Shown here piece after piece: positions 25,854 to 39,115 of a DNA stretch of 64,000 nucleotides. Numbering within the stretch: position 1 is the first letter of the stretch; each line of letters starts with the position of its first letter. The position numbers were made by a program, and so were the translations under genes. The DNA lies in the NCBI GenBank assembly GCA_013396655.1, contig WBMV01005052.1, forward strand, positions 372,001 through 436,000, given 5' to 3'. The notes beneath the pieces are model-generated. The model did not search any database and was not told where the DNA came from. It worked only from the letters and a program-made list of their open reading frames with translations. Origin of the DNA: Campylorhamphus procurvoides (Eukaryota; Chordata; Aves; Passeriformes; Dendrocolaptidae).

Positions 25854-28800
25854 AGCTGTGTGCAAGAAGAATGCTCGGCAACATGGACTAGCAGAAAGCA
25901 AAGGAGAGTCTCCTCACGAGTGCTCACTCACCTGGTCAAGCTGCAGTGCTTATAAAGATACACCCATGTATGTGGGCCAAGGCCTGCTGTGATGGAGTAG
26001 ATGACCACTGCTGAAAAGATAGGGTCCAGCAAGCAAACCGGTGGAAGTTGTATGTGTGGGATAAGCTGTAGCGTATCTTAATTATTACGCCTTCACTTTT
26101 AGATATGAGGCAAAGTTAACCTTTGATATCTGCAAATGCTTTTTTAATGGTGTTTTTTAATTCATGGCCAAATGCTGTATCAAGCCTTATATATCCTCTG
26201 ACTTATTCCAGGCCAGTAAAGACTTTAGGATCAGGCTTATGGATTCTAAATTCTTAAGATCCTTTGGGAGACATAAATCATTACTTCATATAACTTGGCT
26301 GATTTAAGTGAAGGAAAATATATGTAAGAATGTGAATTTGTTATAAATATATATTTAAATATATATTGAAAAATCAAGTCCTATTGCACTGATGTCATCT
26401 GCAAAGGTGGGGCACTGCCTGTGAGGTACTTCAATGTTTTGTGGGTTCCTATAAAACTTGGCCAAGGAGCAAAGGCATTTCAGTTTAACAAGCTAATAAA
26501 TAGTTTTGAATAACCCACCTTGTGTCTCATAACATTTGGAATCAAAACATAAACCAAAGCGAAGGAGGACAGAAGATAAAGAAACGCAAGGCTGCCCTCT
26601 GCCTCTTGCAGTAGAAGGGATGTAGAGGATAGTGATGGAATAGTCACTTTTTAACAGTTGGGATCCATTGGCTTTTCTGTTTTCCACCCTGTGTAAATAC
26701 TGTACTATTTAAAATTAGAAAAATATTTTGAGGCAAATTGAAGATTTATGAAACAAAAAAGTGCTGTGCAGAGCATTTTTTAGGTAATTACATGATCTCC
26801 ACAGGTATGCCAGAACATTAAAATGTTGCAAGAAGAAATCATGCTCTGTCTTGAGATTTAGCCTAGAATTGATAGAGTTGATTTGCATTTAACATTTGCA
26901 CTTGGGCTGGCCTTTTTCTATTGTTAGCATTACAGCTTCCCCAACTGCCTGATAACCTGGCAACGTCATCATGAACCAAGCAGACATTTTTAAATAAAGG
27001 CAGGAAGTGAAAGAGGAGGAGAAAGACCACATTCATGTAGGATGTAGACATTTTGGTGGACAGATTCTGCATTTTACCGCTGGCAGTTAGTATTAAATTT
27101 AATGAAATTATTTAGCCATAGAACAAAGATAAGTGAAAGGAGTCTTATCTCCAAAATTTTTACTGTTGGCATAAGGGATGCCTTTAGGAATTATTAAACC
27201 AGTGTCTAAGCTGAAAAGTTTTGATTTTTAACCTGTATTTGAGACACAATATTTATTTGTGACTAGTGTCTAGGGCAGAAGGAATGAGAGAAGTAGATAA
27301 TGAGGATAATGTAATTCAATAGTAGCCCTAATTATGGTGCAATTTCTTTGATCTTTAATGACTTAGTTTAGCTACTTTTGATGAGAACCCTTAGGCTTTT
27401 ACATGTGGAATACTAGAAATACATTAAAGAGAGTAAATTTAAAATATTAATTTTATACCTGAAGTTTCATGACATGGATAACATCTGCTTTTTAGCTTCA
27501 AAAGGCACAAGACTGAATCCACACATAGAATTTCAACCAGTGCTTGTTGTAGTTCATTTAAGAGCACATGAGCACTATGTGACCACTGTGGGGCCATTAT
27601 GCATGTTGAACCTACAAATCTTAAGGTGTCTGCCATCTTTAGTAATACCTGAGTGCCCCAGTTTAAGGTAGGGAATTAAACATGCAGCAAGTGAGAATCA
27701 CATGGGTAACATTTGGAAAATAATTACAATAAGTACGTTGATGGAAATTATCCAAAAAAAGCTTTGGCAAAATGAGCTCTGAAGTACATTTCATCTGTGT
27801 TCACATTTTTCACACTAAAATACAAAAGTTTATATTGTTCCCCTTTAGTCCACCTGGGATATGAGGAATATTTCTCTTAGACATTTCCAAAAAAACAAAA
27901 ATAAAATTGGAAATAAATGTTAAGCTTAAGGGCAAATTTTCCTCTTGTTTGGAGTAATAATTTTTAATAGCATTAATAAGAGGTATATGTACTGGGAGAG
28001 TAAATCCAGCTGGGCTTGTGTGTCAGAGGTAAGAGAGCTGAGTTGTGCATGTCTGTCTACATGGAATGATCCAAGCATGCTTTGTATCTCATATGCACAG
28101 CTGTCTCAGTCCTTTGTCCCTCACTTTGCCAGTGAGTCCCTACAAAAATAATTTAGGATTTCTGTTACTTGACTATATAGTACTTCAGAAATACATAATA
28201 TCTATTTATTAACCTTTGTAGATGAATTTTCACACTGAAAAACAAGGGGAAAAAAGTACTTGCTGATGCCTGCCTGTTTTAATATATTACAAACATGAAG
28301 CTCAGAAGAGTATGAGAGCTCAGATGGTGTTGTTATTTGTACTATTTATGTGTTAGAGAAACATGTACATATTTCAAACAAGGCTAAGGCTCTTATTGTA
28401 GGAAGTTCTGGTCATAGTCCCAGACTTACCCCTGGAGAGACCTCCAGGCCTTCCTTGTGTCCCAGCCACTCACTAGTACCTTCCAATGAGTCAGGCTATG
28501 CAAGCACCACCTAGTCAGCTTCCCTTTTGCTGTGCAAATAAATAACAATAAAGTAAGACGTACAATGGGCAACTTCAGCTAGTGAAGTAAGCTAAGGCAG
28601 TTCCTTAGCCAGAATAAACTGAGATGGACCATAAATATGAATTGAAATCTTGTTTAGATGAAAAGTTTAGAATAGTCAATTCTTTGACTGATGTCTTGCT
28701 TAGTAAAGAGTTCTGCAGCAGAGCAGCAGGGTTTTAAACAGAATAAATGAATGCCTGACTGGAGTTTTCCTGTGAATGCATAAATGCATGTAAAAGACCA

Positions 28801-31800
28801 CAGATGATGGCTAGTGAGGCTGGCAGCAAGGCTGGTTTAGCCAAGACAAAGGCCAGACACAGGATAACCCAGCAGAGAATAAGTGCTACAGGGAAGCAGT
28901 GTTGTCCACCATGGGAGTCAACAAAAAGTGGAAGAAGAAAAGACTGAAAAACTAAAACGAGGATCTTAGATTAAAAAGACTTTCTTCTGTGACCTAAGCA
29001 GGTATAATTTACACCTACAACAGGTAAAACAACTAAGATACATCCAGACATGGTTTTGAATTGCATGTACTATTAAAGTCACAGTGATTTAAAGCAGCGG
29101 AAGGATGCACTGAGGTTAGTAAACACAGACCAAGAGGCAATAGCATGGATTACATAAATTAAAAGGAAAATAAACAGAAATAACTTCATATTGTGAACTA
29201 GTAGTGGCACTAGCTCTTACAGCAAGTGCAGCTTGGCTTTGTTAAAACACAACTAACATTCAGGTGAAACAACTAAAGCTTGGTAACCAGTAAGTTGTAT
29301 TTCACTACAATCGTTATGTCAAAATTAACAGAACAATTACAGTAGAGTCTTCACAAAAGGGACACAATTTTATTCCACAAGAACAATCATTTAATCAACC
29401 TCTAACTTGACTGCTGGATACAAGTAAAAACCTCCTTAAAAGTGTCCGCCCCTTTAATTCTGTAGATATTGCCATGCCAGATCACATGTACACACTGAAA
29501 ACAAAGCATTCACAAAAAGGTCTGGAAAGTTCACTCATAAATTCTAGAATCAAATACAATACCAATGGTCTAAGGGTAACAGCACATGCAAACTTCCCCC
29601 ACTCTCAGCAGTTGGAAAACTGTATTACATGTAAATTAAACATAACGTTTGCAAACTGATTGCAGCTGATTAGGCTCTTAGCCCTCAAGCTTAGCTTGGT
29701 TTCAGCCCTGCATGTATTGACAATACCAAATTGTCACTTAAAGAATCTGCTCCTAACCTTCACGGACAGCTCAGCGTTCTGGAGGGAAATGTCAGTCTAT
29801 GTACTCCTCTAGTTTCAAAGCCTCCCAGCACAAACCTGGGCCTTCCCCATTTCATTTTACAAGGTCTCTGGAAACGAAGTGGCAGAACTGCCACTTATGC
29901 ACAGGGAAAGAAATTCTTATGACTCCTCAAAAAAATCAGACTTGTACCAAGATATAAAGGAAAGAGATGGAACAATTCATTGGCAAAGGCCTGTTCACAG
30001 CCCAAGTTCTTGTAAAGATGGGTCCACACCACTGGTTGAAACCAGGATGCAGATTCCTGCCTTTAATCTAGCTTTCCAGATACTCTGTGAGAAGTCTTGG
30101 CAAAGCTTAATTATAATAACTCTGGAATCCTGGGCTACCCACATGGCCTATAACTACATTTCTATTTGGTTTGTGAGCATATCCTAAAAACATCTGGAAT
30201 TTCTGGGACTTCGGTATACTAAGTCTCACTAAATAGTAAATCAAGCAACACCAAGAGCTGTGATGAACCCATCTTATTGATTACTGAAGAGACATCCGAA
30301 AGACCATTTAAAAAAACTTTTGTTCTACTTTGTGCTCCAGTGTGCTTTATATTTTGCTCTGTCATGTCATGTGCTTGCCCCATGACACCCTCATGGTTGT
30401 CTTGTACGTTCTTTCTCAATCTTTTAGAAGTTTTCTCTTGCATTGGAACCAACCTGGAATGTTTGGCCAGTACTAGAAACCCACCTGGAAGTTTCTAAAA
30501 AAAATTTAAGATTGCATCAGTGTTGATGATAAATATCTACATGACGGACATACATGAAATTAACTCTCTCTACTTTTGTCATCCTTTGAGACAATAAGAG
30601 AGCAGCAAGGTCATATCCCTCAAATAATTCACAGCTTTCTTGGCACTTCTTAAAGAGATCTATTATTCAGTAAATTGATTTACTTCCAGTATCCATTTTG
30701 AGCAATAGACATTTTATGGAATTTTTCCCATATTTCAGGAAAGGAACTTCATTTCATCTTTACACCCGGAGTATGTCATAAGGATCTCTGTGACTGCAAA
30801 CCCAGGTAGACTTGTAGTATGCAAGATAAACTCTATGCTTAAGAGCCTTTTGAACAGATATCTGTCTAAACAAACTGCTCCAACTTGTCTAAATTTACAT
30901 GTACATATATGTTAAAGAAAGAAAAAGGAAACCCCCATAAGCTTTCTTACTGACTGATTGTACCCTTTTTATTTACTCCAAGTAAGTTTATAGGAAAATG
31001 TTAAGTTGCCATTTGCTAATATGATTTCATGCTTAGAAGCAAATCAAAATCTCCCTTATAAATTAGAAGAATCACAGAAAATCTACCTTGCCAAGCTTTT
31101 TCTTTCTGTCAGTTTAGGTATAGTACTAAAAATCAACTTGAATTAATAGATTGGTTTATGAAATGCAGCTACTGTCTGTTGTACATTTTTTTATTTTTAT
31201 GTAAACTTGTGCCAAAAGGAAGGCTCACATAGAGCCAGAAAGTCTGTATGAAATTCTAACTACTCCCCAAAAAATGTACTAAAGAGAAATTATGTTCTGA
31301 ACTTTCACTGATCTCTAATAGGGCTCCGTATGAGAAGTTTTTTGTTGTTCATGGGTCAACACTGAAAATGTGATTAATTTCAATTTGTGAAATATGCTTT
31401 GATCCTAATTATTATGCACTTGAATGAATCAGTAAAAAAAACACCCTTATTTGAGATGGGATTGCAAGTAGACTGTTCTACAGGAAGGTATAAGTCACGT
31501 GGAGTGGTTGAAGGGAAGATACAGGCAGTAGGTAACTTGAAAAACAGGATGGCGTGACTTTGTGCTCACTAACATTGATTGCAATAAATCTTTCCTGCTT
31601 TGAATCAGACATTCCAGTGCTCTATCACTGATGAAATTCAGATCTCAAAAGGCCGCAGCCAGAAAGCCTGGTTTCAATCCACCATTGGAATGGGGGCATG
31701 GGTGAAGGGAGGGAAAAATGAGCTACACTGAAGATGATGAGATCAGCTTTTAAAGTGCAACATAGTGTGTTTTAATTGTGGTTTAACATATATAAATGTA

Positions 31801-33053
31801 TAACTTCAGGATGTCAACTGTCACGTTCAGAGAGACAATAGGAGGTTTTTCCAATCCTGGTTAATGAAAGCAAAGCACTAGCTCAGCAATATAATGGAAA
31901 GACAGGGGTTTGAAATCAAATTACATTAAAAAAATAAAGAGGTGATTGATCCAAATTATATTCTGAAAAAACTCAGAAAATACCAAACAAATCCAGTTTT
32001 CAGACTGTTCACCTCAGCACCCAAAAAAAGCACAAAACTGCAGCAAATCTGCAGCAAATTTCAGTTGCTTCAGTGCTGGCATGTTGACAGTGTACAGACC
32101 TAGAGTGCATGTGGGCATGTCTTTATCCATAGGGCATTCAGAGTGAGTGCTTAATTATAGTGCTGCCTCAGGACTGGTGATACAGTAGTGATTGTGCAAG
32201 ATACACAATCAATTCTAATGAGACATAAACTATGCAAACATTATTTCTCTATTTATGTCTAACGGTCATGTGTTTAAAGGAGATCATAAGGACTAGATTA
32301 CAGAACCAATAAAAATTAAGATGGTCAAAAATAACACATCTTTGAGGATTTCAGTTTTAATGATTGGGCTAGTATTCAGATTCTAAATTAAGTGGGAACT
32401 GAAAGAGCTGACAAAGGTTTAACCAATATCTCCTATCTGTGTGTAAGTCTCCATTAACCAAAACAAAGGGCAAGGACTTGGCAAAATAAGAGATATCTCC
32501 AAAAGTCTCTACTAGCCCAAGAAAACTTTGCTCTGAGACCAATATTATCATGACCAGCAGACTCCAACAAGCACACGATAACTACTGCCCCCTTAAAATT
32601 AAAATTGTAAAACCATTAAAAAGTGATAGGATGCTGTTTAACGCATTTTATTTGGAGATGTTTAAGCTCTTGTGAGTGTAACTAATGACAGTTTTATATA
32701 GTGACAGATTAAGGCCAAGTCCCAGTTAGTAGCTGCAAATGCTCCATAGTAACACATCCTAAATAACTGCTGTCAGAGCACCAGGTTTACTGTCATTTAC
32801 TCCCCTCCTTTGAGCTGCATGCTTCCCAGTTCAGGAGTTCTTGTGAGGCACAAGCAGACTTCACAACTGCTTTGTGATCTCCTTCCTGTTTGGGTTCCTG
32901 GATCTGGAAGAGGTATGCTCTCCCTGCCAGTGTGTTTCAGAGTAACAGGCAGCAACAGGGCTGAGGAGAACAAGACTTGAAGTTCTTCAAGTTTTTTAGA
33001 AAAAGGAAGGTTGTTTCCTTAATAAAAGGTACTAAGACTTGAAGAGGAAGGAA

Positions 33054-33079
33054 GGGAAAAGAGGGAAACAGGGAGGGGG
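33054..33079 (+). other. G-quadruplex motif, plus strand
   Basis: Four G tracts (3, 3, 3 and 5 G) are separated by loops of 6, 5 and 1 bases, which satisfies the usual G3+N1-7 rule. The setting is purine-rich. Folding is predicted from the pattern only. Confidence 0.6.
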
Positions 33080-34993
33080 AAAAGAAATTTCTGAGGTTTG
33101 GGCTTTGCAGCCAAAAGACTGTTTCCCTTGATGGCCAGGGCAGGTATTTTGCAAGACTTTGACATTTTGCTCAAGGTCTCATTTGGTTTTGGTTTGTGAA
33201 TGAGTCTTTATCACTCACAAAAGTCTTCATGATGCTAACCACAGACTAAATCAGGAGAGATGCAAGGAAACATTTAGAAACTGTCGAAAAGAAGACAGTG
33301 TATAGCATAGAAAAGCAAAAACCAAACTCAGAACAAAGAAAAAGTAGAGTGTTCATTACTTTCTAAACTATATAAAAAGAACATTTTAAAAAGACACAGA
33401 CCAAAGTCACTGCCATAAATGCAATGTTTGAAGGGGTCTGTACTCCTATGATGGGTACAGCTTGGAGTCCAAGTAGAAAAAAGCTTGGTTCCAGCATTAC
33501 TTAGGAAAAGTAAGGTGTCCAACACACATTGAATCTTGCAAATAGTACAGCAGTCCATCATAACTGGCAGATCTTTTGGAGGATGTTGAGTGGAAAGAAG
33601 TTTAAAATACAATAGCTGAATACCCTCCCTACCTGAACATAGCTCAGTAAAACTGTTCTTAAATGTATGTGCCTTCAATATCAAACTAAACATATTTTTT
33701 AGAAGTTTACACTACCAGACATGTCTTTTCACAGATCTACAATGATTACAGCCCTTTCCAGGACATTACTAATCAAAGGATATTACTCTAAAAGTAGCAA
33801 ATGAGATTTGAGATATCTAATTGTTGTAGCAGGGTAATTTTATTAGCTCAGTTATCAGCAATATGTAATATAGTTATATCCAAGCGATTAGCTCCATTAA
33901 CATTCACTTTATGATGGAAGTGATTTGTGATAGGCTTCCCATACATACAATGCTATACAATAAGTAATTCATGAAAGTAATATAAATTGTGTGGAATCCC
34001 CCTGAAGCTGAACAGATGTCTTAGAGGTATATAAGAAATACAGGAATCAACCATCATATAAACAGAGATTTCTTCTCCTCCAGAAATCATAGAATAGTTC
34101 TAAGGTAAAAATTTATGTTCGGAACAGACCAGTCTGCATGGTGTAATGAAGTAAATGACCCAAGCCCACTTTCCCTCTCAATTATGTGGGCTGAATATTG
34201 GTATCACAAATCCTAGGAGCAGAGCATAAATATTTCCAGAAAATGTACTTAGTCCAAATGTGCTTCCTAATGATGCTTAGTTGTTCCTGTTTATGAAAGC
34301 ACTGTCTATTTACATAGGAGAACAAATTAAAATAACTCCCCTGATTTCCTCTTTTTTGGAGTACCTGGCCTTGGCAATGAATTTTAAACAGAAGACATGG
34401 TGGGATATTTCTTTGGTAATTCTTTGTCAGGAAGTGGGTGGAAAGAAGGAAAATATATTCTGCAAATACTGGGACTACAATGCCAGGCTTACAGCAACCA
34501 TATGTTCACATGCAACTGACCAGACCATACAAAGAAATTGATCATTATAGGAGAGCAATGCAATATTTTGTATTCCTTTTTGATATCAATCACATTTTAT
34601 AGCAAAATAAAGGCCTGTCCTTGAAACTGATTTAACGGGGTGATCAGGGCATTGAACCCAAACAAAGATCCATCCAGGTAACCAGATGCTGCACCTACCT
34701 ATGTGTGATAACCAGAAGGATGCTTTCAGCATATCTCACTCTTCACGGCACAACTGGCAACTGCTGAGCCTGCTCACCAAACAAATCTCTGCATCTCTGT
34801 AAGGCTAATACCCTGTGATTAAATCATAATATGCAGGGACACTTAACTTGTGCTGTGTCTGAAGCTCTGCCATAGGTTTTGTGGCTGACCTAAGAGACAA
34901 TCACTGATTATAATCAGTAACTCACTGATTATTTAATACACATGGTATGGAGCAAATACAAGCAGGACTTTCAGGCACAAAGGGGTCATTTAA

Positions 34994-35110
34994 TTAAAAA
35001 TAAAACAAAAAACCAACAACAACAAAGAAAAAACACACAAAAAACCCCAAACAAACAAACAAACAAAACCAAAACTCAACCAACCACAACAAAAACAAAG
35101 AAAGAAGAAG
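34994..35110. repeat. Long A/C-rich tract with (AAAC)n core
   Basis: About 115 bases almost free of T and nearly free of G on the plus strand, including four AAAC units around 35048-35066. It sits about 100 bases from the 3' end of the minus-strand CR1 at 35208. It is not the tail of that element, whose 3' end is marked by an octamer-like remnant at 35208. Confidence 0.85.
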
Positions 35111-35207
35111 GCCTCTTCAGCTCTTCGAGACAACATTAGTAAGCATCTCCAAAAGCTGCTTTCAAGGTGAATATCCTGATGGTTTGAAAGCAGCTCTTTG
35201 CAATGCC

Positions 35208-35935
35208 AATCACAGACTGACTTGGGTTGGAAGGGACCACAAAGATCGTTTCTTTCCTACCCACCTGCTGTGGGCAGGGACACCTTCCACTAGACCAGGT
35301 TGCTCAAGGCCACATCCAACCTGGCCTTGAACACTACCAGGGATTGGGCATCCACAACTTTTCTGGGCAACCTGTTCCAGTGCCTCATCACCCCCACAGT
35401 AAAGAATTTCTTCCTAAAGTCTAATCTAAATTTATCTCTTTTAGTTTAAACCCATTCCTGCTTGTCCTATCACTACATGTCCTTGTAAAATATTGCCATC
35501 ACTCTTTTTAATAAACCCCCTTTACCTACTGGAAGGCCACAATGCCTTCCAGGCATTCAAGAGAAGGCCCTCAAGCCTTCTCTTCTCCAGGCTTAACAAC
35601 CTCAACTTTCTAAGCCTGTCTTCATCGGAAAAGTGCCCCAACACTCCGATCATCCTGGTGGTCCTCCTCTACAACTGTTTTAACAGGTCCACATCTTTCT
35701 TGTTTTGAGGACTTCAGAGCTGGATGAAGCACTCCAAGTGGGGTCTCACCAGAGCAGAGTATTTGCTCCCTTAACTTGCTGGTCACACTGCTTTTGATGC
35801 AGCTTAAGATGCAGTAGACCTTCTGGGCTGCAAGCCGATTCTTAGCTCAGGTCTGGATCTTCATCCACCAGAACACTTAAGTTCTGCTCTGCAGAACTGC
35901 TCTCAATGATTTCCTCTCCCAGTCTGTCCCAGTCT
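35208..35935 (-). mobile_element. CR1 LINE, 5'-truncated, minus strand
   Basis: This is the longest CR1 copy in the window, about 730 bp. The 3' end near 35208 has a damaged terminal octamer followed by GGGTTGGAAGGGACCAC, the reverse complement of the CR1 tail. On the minus strand a stretch near 35290-35390 encodes HWNRLPRKVVDA and continues in frame to a stop, as in the CR1 ORF2 C-terminus. Upstream segments match the family's C-terminal region in order: the RPHLEYC-like block near 35720-35750 and the AQKA-like block near 35830. Stops and frameshifts interrupt it, so it is inactive. The truncation point near 35935 is by eye. The subfamily is probably CR1-Y-like, from memory. Confidence 0.92.
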
Positions 35936-37024
35936 TTCCCAGTCCAGACAGTCAGTGCAGAGCCAGGCTTAAATTTCATCTCCCCTTTCCCCTCCCCTTC
36001 CCCCACATTGCATTTTGCCTAGCTGTCTGACTGCTTCGGTAGCTTTCTGCATAATTTTCTGGATATTACCATGTGTCATCTGTCTTTCTGCCCTGTCTGG
36101 AGACTGTGTGAAGCTCACTGCATGCTCTGGATACAACTCCAGAAGTAGGTTTCCAAAAGCTGGCATTTCATCCACTAATTACAAGACTATTCAAATCAGT
36201 ATTGGATTTGTTCATAAGGAAGCTTGCGCACCTGTACCTGTGCAATGCTACATGATGAAGCAAGGCACAGGATATGCGATACTGCACTGGAATAAATAAT
36301 AGATTTGTAGTTCTTACCAGAAGAGCTAAATTGCCTTTCCTAAGAACACCTCACAAATATTTATATCCTTATTATAGTGATTGGTTTTTACATTGGATTA
36401 AATGAGTCAGTGTGGCATATTCTTGAATGAATATAAGAATATAGAAATGTAAAAGGTCGATTACATCCTCAAATAATCAGTAGTCTTGATTGACATGGAA
36501 AATAGCTTGATCTACAAATGTCATTTAGAAAAGTCTACAATAATAATCTCTAACGCTTGCATTGTCTTGGCATTATCAAATAGACTTGTTGCTCAGTGAA
36601 ATCACATGGCAGGAGGCTCGTGGTACAGAATAAAGCATAAAAAATGAGCATTCACACACCTGTTTCTTCTACCAGGGCTAGTTACTGATTTTAAAACAAA
36701 CAAAATAATTCAAACCAAGTTTTAGATACTTTAGCAACTCCACAAAGGCACTCAGGAGGAAAGAAGAATCAAGAACCTCCAGTGAAAAATTTCATTGTTT
36801 GATATATTTACAGAATCTTCCTTAAGGAACATTCACAGTCTTTTCAAAAAGTTGGATGCAAAAGTGAGTGGCCATGAACCCATTCATGCATGTGTCCTTA
36901 CAACTAGAATACTAACTAGTCTGACCTGGCTCTTTGTCTGGTAGAGCAGTTCACATTTCAGTATTCATAAGCCTGAAGAAAAAAAAGAAATTAAAAATTA
37001 AAGAAAGGGATTCTGGGTGCTGTA
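35936..37024. other. Unique DNA, C-rich tract, no gene seen
   Basis: Directly beyond the CR1 truncation point is a C-rich tract at 35982-36004. A 68-codon minus-strand frame (35969-36175) and a 94-codon plus-strand frame (36015-36299) overlap each other and match nothing I know. The remainder is AT-rich with no structure that I can see. Confidence 0.6.
35982..36004 (-). other. G-quadruplex motif, minus strand
   Basis: The plus strand shows four C tracts (4, 4, 4 and 5 C) with spacers of 3, 1 and 2 bases. The minus strand therefore has a compact canonical quadruplex motif, and the plus strand could form an i-motif. It lies about 50 bases outside the 5' truncation point of the CR1 copy. Confidence 0.7.
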
Positions 37025-37215
37025 TCCTGCTGCTTAAAGCACTCAAGATGTTAGAAAATCATATTCAAAACCTTATTCTGATTCCAGAAGAGTAAGCCCG
37101 TGCCTCTGGCTTTCTTTGGGCAGGTTCTTAAACACCAGAGTGCGCTACAGAGTGACGTAACTATTGCTCTCACTTTATAATACCTGATTTGAGCTCAGTG
37201 AGGACTAGCACAATC
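37025..37215 (+). repeat. Probable MIR SINE, plus strand
   Basis: Several blocks occur in MIR order. CTGCTTAAAGCACTCA near 37028 corresponds to the tRNA-like head. TTCAAAACC near 37064 corresponds to the B-box region. CTTTGGGCAGGTTCTTAAACACC near 37112 matches the MIR 'CCTTGGGCAAGTTACTTAACCTC' block. ATAATACCTGATTT followed by GTGAGGACTA near 37180-37206 matches the 3' part. The normally strong CTCAGTTTCC block is not recognisable. The call rests on order more than on identity and needs an alignment. Confidence 0.5.
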
Positions 37216-38937
37216 TCTGAATTTACAGCCTTTTGAAAGACAGGATAGTTGCTTTTCTGCTGAGGACTTTGCAGTATTTAGCACCTATCTGTGCTAAAAT
37301 CTATCCATTGGTTTTCTGCCTGAAAAGATTCAGAACATTTAGTGTTAGTTGATAACTAAAGCTGTTAAAATTTGAGATTTATGTGCAGAGGCAATCAAGT
37401 GGGATTTGTTATATTAACTCAGTATATTTTGTATATAAAAATGAAATTCTGTTAGTGCTGAGATAATCTATATATGCATTGAGTGACATTTCCATTAAAG
37501 GACTCATGCATTCTGTGAATTCCATTGTTTTGGTGTCTATGTATAGTCAGAAGTTTTATTTACCTAGAAGTTTTATTCCCTTTTGCCTGAAAAGACAAAA
37601 ATGAAAGAAACAACAACTAAAAGCGAAGATAAGAATGAGTGGGTTTCCATAAATTGTTGGATTGTGGGAAAAAGTACATGAAAAATCTTCTTGTAAAAGG
37701 CTTGATCTCACTTCCAGATCTCTCATTGTTCTCAGTGGAAGTAGAAATATTACTGTAGAGATTTAAAAGACGAAAGATGAAACTCACTTTTAGCATAGCT
37801 TAAGTAAGGGCAATAATTTTGCTACAATCACTACCATTTCCTTGGCAAATGCAAGTAGTATTCAAGTCAAAATTGAGAAATAGCAGTTTCAATGCCAGTT
37901 TGTGTTTCTAATGTTCCAGTTTTGATAAAATGACTATGTTCCATACAGGAAAAGTGTCTGAACTATTAAACTTTCATAATATAGTGTAAGTATGAATGAA
38001 GGTGCTTGAAGAGGTTTTTAGCCAATCTCCATATAACACTTGAGACAAACCTTTCTTAATTAGCTGTCAAGTTAGGAGAGATACAATTTTGATGTTTTTA
38101 TAAGAAAAGGTCATTAAAAGTCTACCAGGATCTCTGTGGGATTTTACTGATAATGGGTAGGAAAAGAAGTATTGCTGTAATCCAGCCAGGATCCATGGGG
38201 AATTCAATAACATGGTATCCAAAAGTATTTCATACAGTGATTCATTTTATAGCTATTTTCTATAGCTTCTAGACAAACAATAACAGTGGCAACAAACTCA
38301 ACTATGTCATCTCAGTTTAAGAATAACCTTTTTTTGTACTGTATTGTCCCCTATTCGAGCATTGATATTTAATAAAAGGTCAAATCACTAAATAGTTTAA
38401 CATGAACAATGCAAAGCATGGTATACTTTTTGTATTCTGTATAGTCTCTTCTTAAAATCAAGCACAAATGCACAAATACCTTACTGTGCAGCTTGTTGCC
38501 ACCATCTGTATATGTTTAGACTATGAATACAAACATATATTTGAAAACAGACCTCATTTAGGTCACTAATACTTTAAAATTTTGGCATTTGAATGGACTG
38601 ATTTGTCACTGCTACAATGCTGATTTAATGTAATCAGAAGTATATAACAAACTAATTGCAAGTGTCATCTTTCGGGTAAGTTACAAAAACACAGTCTAGT
38701 TTCATTTGGGGTTATCCTGTGTGCCCCAAGGACCTTGGTAATCAAATGGAGGGAGCTATAAAATGAAGCAGGCTAAAAGTATTCTGCATTCTTTAAATCT
38801 CATGGCATTCATCTAGAGATTATCCTCTTGGAATAAGTATATATCTGCTGAGCCAACAGCACATATGGTGACCTGTCAAAAATTTCAAAATGTATACAAA
38901 AATATATTAAAATCTAATCATTGCTCCTAGGAGAACT
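37216..38937. other. AT-rich unique DNA, no gene seen
   Basis: No frame of note, no repeats and no structure seen. It ends at the left boundary of the LTR. The last five bases (38933-38937, GAACT) are the candidate left target-site copy. Confidence 0.7.
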
Positions 38938-39115
38938 TGTTACACTCCAGTCCCAAAGCCGCAAGCTTTACTGGGTGTACATTTTAATTTTAGGCTCCAA
39001 GAGATTTCATTCACACAAACTCTTGTAAAGCCATTGGTTCTTTGGTACCTTGAACTCACATCCAGAGAAAAACTACACACTTTAAGAGATTTCTTTTAAT
39101 TTGGTGAGAATATAG

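Larger units (their letters stand above)
25854..35207. other. AT-rich unique DNA, no gene seen
   Basis: No supported gene. The longest frame is 121 codons (33328-33693, minus) and its product is unfamiliar. Landmarks are a 22-bp perfect AT palindrome at 26346-26367, a G-quadruplex motif at 33054-33079, a 16-bp palindrome at 34903-34918 and the A/C-rich tract at 34994-35110. An AATCATAGAATAGTT word at 34086 recalls a CR1 3' end, but similarity stops after it. A segment at 31650-31685 recalls the MIR head but does not continue into the MIR core. Confidence 0.65.

Noticed and set aside
31650..31700. MIR-head-like segment (CAGCCAGAAAGCCTGGTTTCAATCC)
   Set aside because: The block looks like the MIR tRNA-related head, but neither the upstream A-box region nor the downstream core follows.
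33328..33693. Longest start-to-stop frame, 121 codons, minus strand
   Set aside because: The product has no familiar domain. It lies in ordinary AT-rich DNA with no splice sites or promoter, and a frame this long is expected by chance in 64 kb.
34086..34200. Possible CR1 3' end starting at AATCATAGAATAGTT
   Set aside because: Similarity to CR1 stops after about 15 bases; the next 100 bases do not follow the family.
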